Positions 57,700 to 64,000 of a stretch of DNA of 64,000 bases are shown one piece after another. Source of the stretch: SAR116 cluster bacterium AG-325-F22. GTDB lineage: Bacteria; Pseudomonadota; Alphaproteobacteria; Puniceispirillales; Marisalimonadaceae. Under the pieces are notes generated by a model. That model did not search any database, was not told where the DNA came from, and saw only the letters and a list, made by a program, of their open reading frames with translations. How positions within the stretch are numbered: position 1 is the stretch's first letter; each line of letters opens with the position of its first letter. The stretch is from contig QBYJ01000002.1 of NCBI GenBank assembly GCA_003282885.1, positions 1-64,000 on the forward strand, in the 5' to 3' direction. A program made the translations under genes and the position numbers.

Positions 57700-58389
57700 A
57701 TGAAAATTTTAGCAATCGGAAGCCATCCTGATGATATTGAAATTTTTATGTTTGGTTTATTATGCGCATTTCTAGAAAGAGGAGACCAAATCTGCTTGGC
57801 AATTGCTACAGATGGTTCTATGGGCGGTATTTATCCAGGACTTGAACTTGCTAAAAAGAGGAAACTTGAGGCTGAAAATGGTCTAAGATATTTAGGGAGA
57901 CCCATTTTCTTAAACTTTCAAGATGGAAACTTGCATTACGAACCATTAGCTCCAAAAATTATTAAAAAAATAATTAATGATAATAAACCAGATCTTATTG
58001 TTACACATGCACCAGAAGATTATCATCCGGATCATCGCGCATTGTCAGAATATGTTAGTTTTGCTGCAGGATTTAGCTGTCCAATTCTGTTTTCTGATAC
58101 CTTAATGGGAGTAAAATTTGAACCAGATTATTATGTTGATATTACATCTTTTTTTCAATTTAAAGCAAAGGCAATTTTAGCTCATGAAAGTCAAAACCCA
58201 AAAAAATTTCTTGAAGCAACAAAAATTCTTAATAGATTTAGAGCTGCTCAATGCAATGAACCTAATGGTTATTATGCTGAAGCATACAGGTTTGAGAAGA
58301 AGTTTCCATTTTCTGACATACGTCAGATGCTTCCCCCTTCTCCAAAATATAAACCCTACTATCAAAATATTACAGGGGCATTAATTTAA
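57700..58389 (+). CDS. PIG-L/LmbE-family N-acetylglucosaminyl deacetylase
   Basis: A zinc-dependent deacetylase of the PIG-L family, 229 residues. Metal-binding motif AIGSHPDDIEIF (residues 5-16) and the distal histidine in EDYHPDHRALSEYV are clear. Family members remove acetyl from GlcNAc-containing small molecules. It is divergent from the GH84 gene by 50 bases and its 3' end overlaps the convergent anmK by 4. Given these neighbours, it may act on GlcNAc or an amino-sugar fragment; that is inference from context. Confidence 0.88.
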   Translation: MKILAIGSHPDDIEIFMFGLLCAFLERGDQICLAIATDGSMGGIYPGLELAKKRKLEAENGLRYLGRPIFLNFQDGNLHYEPLAPKIIKKIINDNKPDLIVTHAPEDYHPDHRALSEYVSFAAGFSCPILFSDTLMGVKFEPDYYVDITSFFQFKAKAILAHESQNPKKFLEATKILNRFRAAQCNEPNGYYAEAYRFEKKFPFSDIRQMLPPSPKYKPYYQNITGALI

Positions 58390-59489
58390 TAAGATGGCAT
58401 AAAAATTTTTCCGCCGCTAATTGGCTTTTTTACGCCAGTAGTAGATGGAAAAGTTATAGGGAGATTGTAATTAGTCCTTGCGCCTAAATATGCAAAAAGT
58501 TCAGCTTCTATATATTGGCCATTTAAATTAAAGTCGCTTGAAAGGAAAATGTTAGAACTTATGTGTTGTCTTAATTTTTTGACTAGCTGTGGGTTAAATT
58601 GACCTCCACCTAATAAAATTATATTATTTGGTTTTTGGGGTAGCAAACACAAAGAGCTGGAAATAGTAGAGACAGTAAACTCTAATAATGTAGCTAAAAT
58701 ATCCTCAATTAAATAATTTTCTTTAAAAAAACATTCAAGCTCTTTCAAGAAGTATAGTTTATCTAACGATTTTGGAAACTTTCTTTTGAAGTAGATGTTA
58801 CTTGTTAGTTTATTAAGAATGTTAAAATCAATTTTTCCTTTAGACGCTAATATTCCGTTTTTGTCATATGGTTTCTTTAATATTTTTTGCATAAAGAAAT
58901 CCATTAACCCATTACCTGGTCCTGTATCAAAACCAACAAGCTTTTTATTGTGGTAATAAGTAAGGTTTGATACACCTCCTATATTAACAAAAATGGTAGG
59001 AGGTGTAATATTTATTTTTTTTGCTAAGGCCATATGGTAAATTGGGGATAAAGGTGCTCCATGTCCTCCGTTTTGAATGTCGTTTTGTCTAAATTGAGAT
59101 ATTACAGGTAAACCCGAGATGTTTGATAAAAGTTGAGGATCACCTAATTGTATTGATATTTTTTTTTTAAAGGAATGATATATTGTTTGTCCGTGAAAAC
59201 CAATTAAGCTTGGCTTTGCTATATTTTGTTTAAGTAGTTTTTTTACTAATGTTATGTGATCTAAAGTTACTAACTTGTTTATTAGGTTAAACTGATCTTT
59301 GTTTTTTATAAAATTAAGAGGAGTTTGTTGCGCAATAAGTAAAATATCTTTTGTATTTTTCTTGTATTTTACTGAAGCTTGTATCTTTGTTCGACTGAAA
59401 TTTAAACCATTTGTTTTCAAAATGGTTCCATCAATACCATCCATGCTAGTACCTGACATCATTCCAATAATAAACATATTATTACTCAT
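58386..59489 (-). CDS. anmK: Anhydro-N-acetylmuramic acid kinase
   Basis: It phosphorylates and opens 1,6-anhydroMurNAc to MurNAc-6-phosphate, the substrate of MurQ. The N-terminus GMMSGTSMDGIDG, the motif GHGAPLSPIYHMALAK and TIFVNIGGVSNLTYY, and GFDTGPGNGLMDFF are diagnostic. The start is ATG at 59489, since GMMSGTS lies 9 residues in; a longer frame to 59525 would overlap the upstream gene more deeply. From this start it is 367 residues, near the family's usual 370. It overlaps the upstream epimerase gene by 8 bases. Confidence 0.94.
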   Translation of the reverse strand: MSNNMFIIGMMSGTSMDGIDGTILKTNGLNFSRTKIQASVKYKKNTKDILLIAQQTPLNFIKNKDQFNLINKLVTLDHITLVKKLLKQNIAKPSLIGFHGQTIYHSFKKKISIQLGDPQLLSNISGLPVISQFRQNDIQNGGHGAPLSPIYHMALAKKINITPPTIFVNIGGVSNLTYYHNKKLVGFDTGPGNGLMDFFMQKILKKPYDKNGILASKGKIDFNILNKLTSNIYFKRKFPKSLDKLYFLKELECFFKENYLIEDILATLLEFTVSTISSSLCLLPQKPNNIILLGGGQFNPQLVKKLRQHISSNIFLSSDFNLNGQYIEAELFAYLGARTNYNLPITFPSTTGVKKPISGGKIFMPSY

Positions 59490-61374
59490 TAAAACTTTTT
59501 TCCTGATTTTTATATCCTGGTACAAGTTTTTTAATTATTAATTCTATCTTTTTAAATTTATTTGCCTCTATATATTTAGAAATTAAATTAAAGTTTTTTG
59601 ATATAATGGAAGTTTCTAAAAATTCTTCATTAGCTCTAAAAATTTTCTTATTTGACGTTGGTATTGGGTTATTTGCAATGAGAACTTCTTCAAATAGTTT
59701 TTCTCCTGGCCTTAAACCAGTAATAATTATCTCAATATCTCCTCTAGGATTGTTTTTGTCCTTTAAGGATTTTCCTGATAAAAAAATCATTTTTTTGGCT
59801 AAATCAAAAATTCTTACAGGCTTACCCATTTCTAAAATAAAAACATCCCCTCCTTTTGCAAGGCTGCCTGCTTCAATTATTAGATGTATAGCTTCTTTTG
59901 CAGTCATAAAAAACCTTGTTACTTTTTTATGAGTTAAAGTAATTGGTTTCCCTTCTAAAATTTGCTGATGAAATTTCGGAATGACAGATCCAGAAGATCC
60001 AAGTACATTTCCAAAACGAACCATAGTAAAAATAGTTCTAGGAGATTTAATATTTAATGATTGAAGGTAAAGCTCAGCTAATCTTTTGGAAGCTCCCATA
60101 ATATTTGTAGGTCTTACTGCTTTATCAGTGCTTATTAAAACAAATTTTTTAGCTTTATATTTCAAAGATAGATCTGCAATAATTTTCGTTCCAAATACAT
60201 TATTTCTTAAACCTTCAATTGGGTTTGATTGGACTAGTGGCACATGTTTGTACGCAGCGGCATGATAAATGATGTTGGGTTTATGTTTAGAAAAAATATT
60301 TTCCATTGCAGCTTTATTAGAAACGGAACCTAAAATTGGAACAATTGAAGTATTAAAATTAAGTTTTTCAATCAGAATTTGATGTATTTTGTATAAATTA
60401 AACTCACTAGAATCCAAAATGATTAATTTAGATGGATTTTGTAAAAGAACTTGATGGCAAAGTTCGCTTCCTATTGACCCACCTGCACCTGTAATCAAAA
60501 CAACACTTTTGTTTATATAATAATTTTTTCTTTTAAAAGAAATGTCAACAGGCGTTCTACCTAGAAGTTCTTCAATATTTAAAGGACGTAAATCGTCAAG
60601 TGAAATATTTTTATTTTCCAACTCAGAAAGAGTTGGTAAAGTTTTTACAGCAATCTTGTTTTTTTGGATCTCATTTAAAATGATACTTTTTTTTATATTA
60701 TTTAAGGATGGAATTGCTAACAAAATTGTATCAATTCCGACTGTTTTTTTTATATTTGCTAATTGTTTGGCATTATAAATTATTTTATTATCAATTTTAT
60801 TTCCAACAAGTTTTATGTTGTCATCGATAAAACCTAGAAAAGCCATTTTTCTGCTAAAACGAATTGTTTGAGCTAACTGCCTGCCAGCAACACCTGCACC
60901 ATAAATTAGTACTTTTTCTTTAGTGTTAAAATTACCCTTTGATTTGTCTCCCAGAAGAATACGTATACTAATTCGTGAAAATAAAATCATGAATGTCAAT
61001 ATTACAGTATGAATTATACCTATTGTTCTTGGTATTCCATCTATTCCGATAAGAGTGCAACAAGTAAAAATTAAGATATCATATATCAATAAAGCTTTAC
61101 CTAGTTGAATAAATGCATTCCATCCTGAATATCTGTTTAGGCTTTTATAGATATCAAAAATAATAAAAATTATTACTAAGGAAATTGAGGAAAAAATTAG
61201 GAATAAAGGGGGAAAATAATTTAGTGGATAAAAAAAATCTAAACGCAAATACATTCCAATAAAAATTGAGGCATTGCACAAAAAAACATCAACTATAACT
61301 AAAAATATCTTTTTATAAATTGTATAATTTTTATAAAAATTATAAAGTTTATTATTTAAAATTTTAATATTCAT
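59482..61374 (-). CDS. Membrane UDP-sugar 4,6-dehydratase (PglF/WbpM/CapD-like)
   Basis: A 630-residue nucleotide-sugar dehydratase. Four membrane helices occupy about residues 15-130, a Rossmann-like domain begins at LIYGAGVAGRQLAQTIR, and the SDR domain has VLITGAGGSIGSELCH (about 291-306) and STDKAVRPTNIMGASKRLAE. The usual catalytic tyrosine is methionine (MGASK), normal for this subgroup. It probably makes UDP-4-keto-6-deoxy-GlcNAc for surface glycans. Its sequence and topology differ from the soluble PseB at 62.5 kb, so two routes from UDP-GlcNAc may coexist. Confidence 0.92.
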   Translation of the reverse strand: MNIKILNNKLYNFYKNYTIYKKIFLVIVDVFLCNASIFIGMYLRLDFFYPLNYFPPLFLIFSSISLVIIFIIFDIYKSLNRYSGWNAFIQLGKALLIYDILIFTCCTLIGIDGIPRTIGIIHTVILTFMILFSRISIRILLGDKSKGNFNTKEKVLIYGAGVAGRQLAQTIRFSRKMAFLGFIDDNIKLVGNKIDNKIIYNAKQLANIKKTVGIDTILLAIPSLNNIKKSIILNEIQKNKIAVKTLPTLSELENKNISLDDLRPLNIEELLGRTPVDISFKRKNYYINKSVVLITGAGGSIGSELCHQVLLQNPSKLIILDSSEFNLYKIHQILIEKLNFNTSIVPILGSVSNKAAMENIFSKHKPNIIYHAAAYKHVPLVQSNPIEGLRNNVFGTKIIADLSLKYKAKKFVLISTDKAVRPTNIMGASKRLAELYLQSLNIKSPRTIFTMVRFGNVLGSSGSVIPKFHQQILEGKPITLTHKKVTRFFMTAKEAIHLIIEAGSLAKGGDVFILEMGKPVRIFDLAKKMIFLSGKSLKDKNNPRGDIEIIITGLRPGEKLFEEVLIANNPIPTSNKKIFRANEEFLETSIISKNFNLISKYIEANKFKKIELIIKKLVPGYKNQEKSFNE

Positions 61375-61512
61375 ATTAATTCCAAGTTGATGCTTGTTAA
61401 ATCAAAAAGTATAATAAAAAACTTATAAAAATTTTTTCAATAAATCATATTTTAATAACATGAATTATATAAGATTTTAAATAAAGTTAATTTTAAATTT
61501 TGGGGTCGCTTT

Positions 61513-62256
61513 ATGCAAACAGAAAAACTTCCACCAAAAGAAATGTGGATAGATAAATTGCCAAACCGAATGGCTCTTAAGGTTATGCTTGAAAATCAGG
61601 CTGGCGCCATCAAAGCAGTTGATTCAGCTCTTGAAGAAATTGAAAAAGCTTCTGAGGCTATTTATAATAAACTTAAAGAAAATCTTAATAGCAGATTAAT
61701 TTATGTAGGTGCTGGTACGTCTGCTAGAATTGGATTTCAAGATGGAGCAGAATTGTTGCCAACATTTGGCTGGCCTGAAAAACGTGTTGCATATTTAATT
61801 GCTGGAGGGTTCAAAGCATTAACTGAGGCTGTTGAAAATGCTGAAGACAATGTTCTTGATACAAAGAAACTGGTTGATGGCATCAAAATAACAAGCTCTG
61901 ACGTCGTGATTGCATTATCTGCATCTGGGACAACACCTTTTACAATTTCCGTTGTAAATGAAGCAAATAAAAAAAATGTTTTAACAATAGGTATTGGTAA
62001 TAATTATGGCGCTGAGCTTCAAAAAGTAGCTAAGTTTGGAATAACGTTAAACACTGGATTTGAGATTTTAGCTGGCTCTACAAGGTTAAAAGCAGGAACT
62101 GCCCAAAAAATTTGTTTAAATATGATATCCACACTTGTTATGTCTAACTTAGGAAATATTCAAAATGGTATGATGATTAATTTGAATCCCAATAATAAAA
62201 AATTGAAAGAAAGATATGGTAGGATAAAAATATACCTTGATGAATTAAAGAAATAA
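61513..62256 (+). CDS. murQ: N-acetylmuramic acid 6-phosphate etherase, short form
   Basis: It cleaves the lactyl ether of MurNAc-6-phosphate to give GlcNAc-6-phosphate and lactate. SIS-domain motifs VGAGTSARIGFQDGAELLPTF and LSASGTTPFTI, and the glutamates in DGAELLP and AVENAED corresponding to the catalytic pair of MurQ, are present. At 247 residues it lacks about 50 C-terminal residues that form a small helical domain in E. coli MurQ (298). The sequence after the stop has no frame continuing it. It completes the AmpG-AnmK-MurQ route. Confidence 0.9.
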   Translation: MQTEKLPPKEMWIDKLPNRMALKVMLENQAGAIKAVDSALEEIEKASEAIYNKLKENLNSRLIYVGAGTSARIGFQDGAELLPTFGWPEKRVAYLIAGGFKALTEAVENAEDNVLDTKKLVDGIKITSSDVVIALSASGTTPFTISVVNEANKKNVLTIGIGNNYGAELQKVAKFGITLNTGFEILAGSTRLKAGTAQKICLNMISTLVMSNLGNIQNGMMINLNPNNKKLKERYGRIKIYLDELKK

Positions 62257-62427
62257 AATTTTACTAGTCATATTAGGTAGTAATTATGGGAATTATATAG
62301 TTTATTGTAAGGAAAATATTTTATCTGCAATTCGATAATTCATGAAGTAAAAGGCTATTTCAAAAAAAATATAACTTAGTATTAGAAAAATTGGATATTA
62401 AAGAATAATAATTAGCCTAGTTTGGCT

Positions 62428-62454
62428 TTGATAAATATAATTGTTAGGTATAAT
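62428..62454 (+). promoter_or_regulatory. Putative sigma-70-type promoter of the pse operon
   Basis: TATAAT at 62449-62454 is a perfect -10, preceded by TTGATA at 62428-62433 with a 15-base spacer, shorter than the ideal 17. Transcription would begin about 25 bases before the pseB ATG. The 232-base gap it lies in has no other feature I can support. Confidence 0.4.
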
Positions 62455-62488
62455 AGACAAATCAGTAACTTTCAAGAATTTATGAAAC

Positions 62489-63496
62489 ATGAAGATTAAA
62501 ACATTAGATAATAAGACTATTTTAATTACAGGTGGGACAGGAACATTTGGACAAAACATAGTTAATAAAGTTTTAAGTGAATATAATCCAAGGAAAATAA
62601 TTGTATTTTCTAGAGATGAAATGAAACAATGGAAAATGTCAGAAACATATCAAAAAGAAAAAAGAATAAGATTTTTTATTGGAGATGTAAAAGACAGAGA
62701 AAGATTATATAGAGCTTTTAATGGTGTTGATTATGTTGTGCATGCAGCAGCTCTTAAAATAGTCCCAACAGCAGAATACAACCCTTTTGAATGTATCAAG
62801 ACAAACGTAATAGGAGCTATGAATGTTATAGATGCTGCTATTGATAATAACGTAAAAAAAGTTATTGCATTATCAACTGATAAAGCTTCCTCGCCAATAA
62901 ATCTTTATGGTGCTTCTAAGCTTGCATCTGATAAAATGTTTGTTGCAGCAAATAATTATTCAACCGATAGAACCTTACTTTCAGTTGTCAGGTATGGAAA
63001 TGTAATGGGTTCAAGGGGTTCTGTTATACCTTTTTTTCTACTAAAGAAAGATCAGGGAATACTTCCAATAACTGACTTTAAAATGACAAGATTTATGATA
63101 ACCATTGATCAAGGAGTTAAGTTTGTTTTGATGAGTTTAGAAAAAATGTTAGGTGGAGAAATTTTTGTAAAAAAAATTCCTTCAATTAAAATTACTGACA
63201 TTGCTAAAGCTGTATCTAAAAAAGCCGAATTAGTTGAAATAGGATTAAGGCCAGGAGAAAAAATACATGAACAAATGGTTGGAAAAGAAGATTCTATAAA
63301 CACATATGAATATAAAGATTATTTCAAAATTATACCTGATATTTTAATTCGAGGTGATAAAAGAAAAGTTATAGGTAATGGAAAAAAGGTTAAAGAAAAT
63401 TTTTTCTATTCGAGTGATATTAATAAAGAAAAATTGTCTGTGCCTGCTTTAGAAAAATGGATTCAGAAAAATAAAAATGAATTTTTAAAATTATGA
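62489..63496 (+). CDS. pseB: UDP-GlcNAc 4,6-dehydratase (inverting), PseB
   Basis: The first enzyme of pseudaminic acid synthesis, a 4,6-dehydratase and 5-epimerase acting on UDP-GlcNAc. The motif LITGGTGTFGQNIV, the segment KIIVFSRDEMKQWKM, VHAAALKIVPTAEYNPFE and the catalytic YGASKLASDK are diagnostic of PseB rather than of membrane PglF-type enzymes. It has 335 residues. The stop overlaps the start of the next gene as ATGA, so PseB and PseC should be co-translated. Confidence 0.95.
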   Translation: MKIKTLDNKTILITGGTGTFGQNIVNKVLSEYNPRKIIVFSRDEMKQWKMSETYQKEKRIRFFIGDVKDRERLYRAFNGVDYVVHAAALKIVPTAEYNPFECIKTNVIGAMNVIDAAIDNNVKKVIALSTDKASSPINLYGASKLASDKMFVAANNYSTDRTLLSVVRYGNVMGSRGSVIPFFLLKKDQGILPITDFKMTRFMITIDQGVKFVLMSLEKMLGGEIFVKKIPSIKITDIAKAVSKKAELVEIGLRPGEKIHEQMVGKEDSINTYEYKDYFKIIPDILIRGDKRKVIGNGKKVKENFFYSSDINKEKLSVPALEKWIQKNKNEFLKL

Positions 63497-64000
63497 AAAT
63501 CCCTTACTCCAGACAATGGATTGACAATCAAGATTTAAGAGAAGTTGAAAAAGTTTTAAAATCAGATTTTATTACTCAAGGTCCTAAGATTGATGAATTT
63601 GAAACTGAGATTAGTAGATATGTTAATTCTTCATATTGTATAGCAGTAAATTCTGCAACTTCAGCCCTTCATTTGGCTTGTTTAGCTTTAGGTTTGAAAA
63701 AAGGTGACTTGTTTTGGACCTCACCTATCTCATTTGTGGCAAGTGCTAATTGTGGTATTTATTGTGGAGCAGAAGTTGATTTTGTAGACATTCATGAAGA
63801 TACATTCAATATAGATGTTTATAGTTTAGAAAAAAAACTCCATAAAGCAAAAACAATAGGAAGGTTACCTAAAGTCATTATTCCAGTACATATGGCAGGG
63901 CAATCCTCTGATGCTAAAAAAATATATGAATTAGTTAAGCCATATAATATAAAAATTATTGAAGATGCAAGCCATTCAATTGGAGGAACGTACAATAATA
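63493..64000 (+). CDS. pseC: Pseudaminic acid pathway aminotransferase PseC, 3' partial
   Basis: A PLP-dependent aminotransferase of the DegT/AryC1 family, cut by the window edge after 169 codons. The start MKIPYSRQWIDNQDLREVEK and WTSPISFVASANCGIYCGA match PseC, which aminates the PseB product at C4. The segment VIIPVHMAGQSSD and the PLP aspartate region IIEDASHSIGG are present; the PLP lysine lies beyond the edge. Its start overlaps pseB by 4 bases. The remaining pse genes are expected downstream. Confidence 0.92.
   Translation, partial: MKIPYSRQWIDNQDLREVEKVLKSDFITQGPKIDEFETEISRYVNSSYCIAVNSATSALHLACLALGLKKGDLFWTSPISFVASANCGIYCGAEVDFVDIHEDTFNIDVYSLEKKLHKAKTIGRLPKVIIPVHMAGQSSDAKKIYELVKPYNIKIIEDASHSIGGTYNN

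Overview
This is an AT-rich stretch of a streamlined, probably marine alphaproteobacterial chromosome. The lineage call rests on the gene order asd - sdhCDAB - zapE - mdh - sucCD - sucAB - lpd, the low G+C, and very short gaps between genes. It resembles low-G+C groups such as HIMB59/AEGEAN-169 or relatives. I cannot place it more exactly without a phylogeny. I see no rRNA, tRNA, CRISPR array, insertion sequence or prophage. No gap exceeds 300 bases; the largest are 52292-52579 and 62257-62488.

Layout. (1) 1-15.3 kb: the 3' part of asd, a DMT-type transporter, then an almost complete run of lower TCA-cycle enzymes: succinate dehydrogenase, malate dehydrogenase, succinyl-CoA synthetase, and the 2-oxoglutarate dehydrogenase E1, E2 and E3. 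The E2 gene (sucB) has its E3-binding domain in front of the lipoyl domain, the reverse of the usual order. (2) 15.3-27 kb: mostly single metabolic and transport genes on alternating strands (SMR exporter, class II aldolase, beta-hydroxyacid dehydrogenase, HtpG, MFS, VOC protein, acyl-CoA dehydrogenase), then a four-gene Gld-type ABC transporter operon. (3) 27-33 kb: an operon for a CDP-linked 6-deoxy sugar that is probably C-methylated, ending in an acetyltransferase. (4) 33-38.5 kb: amidase, aminotransferase, gamma-glutamyltransferase and pyrE. (5) 38.5-42.5 kb: galE-gmd-fcl plus a permease, which make UDP-galactose and GDP-fucose. (6) 42.7-49 kb: a flavoprotein/2-hydroxyacid dehydrogenase pair, then glycosyltransferases and an O-antigen ligase. 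(7) 49-62.3 kb: genes that together suggest peptidoglycan recycling (AmpG, a YkuD enzyme with no signal peptide, a GH84 beta-N-acetylglucosaminidase, a PIG-L deacetylase, AnmK and MurQ), mixed with hppA and nucleotide-sugar enzymes. (8) 62.5-64 kb: pseB and the start of pseC, opening a pseudaminic acid pathway that runs off the window.

How the genes work together. The first block drives respiration through the TCA cycle. Much of the rest builds a varied cell surface from CDP-, GDP- and UDP-sugars and salvages cell-wall fragments. Convergent genes almost always abut or overlap at their 3' ends, leaving little room for ordinary terminators. The strongest leads are the permuted SucB with a possible internal translation start, and the recycling island in which a GH84 enzyme may do the job usually done by GH3 NagZ.
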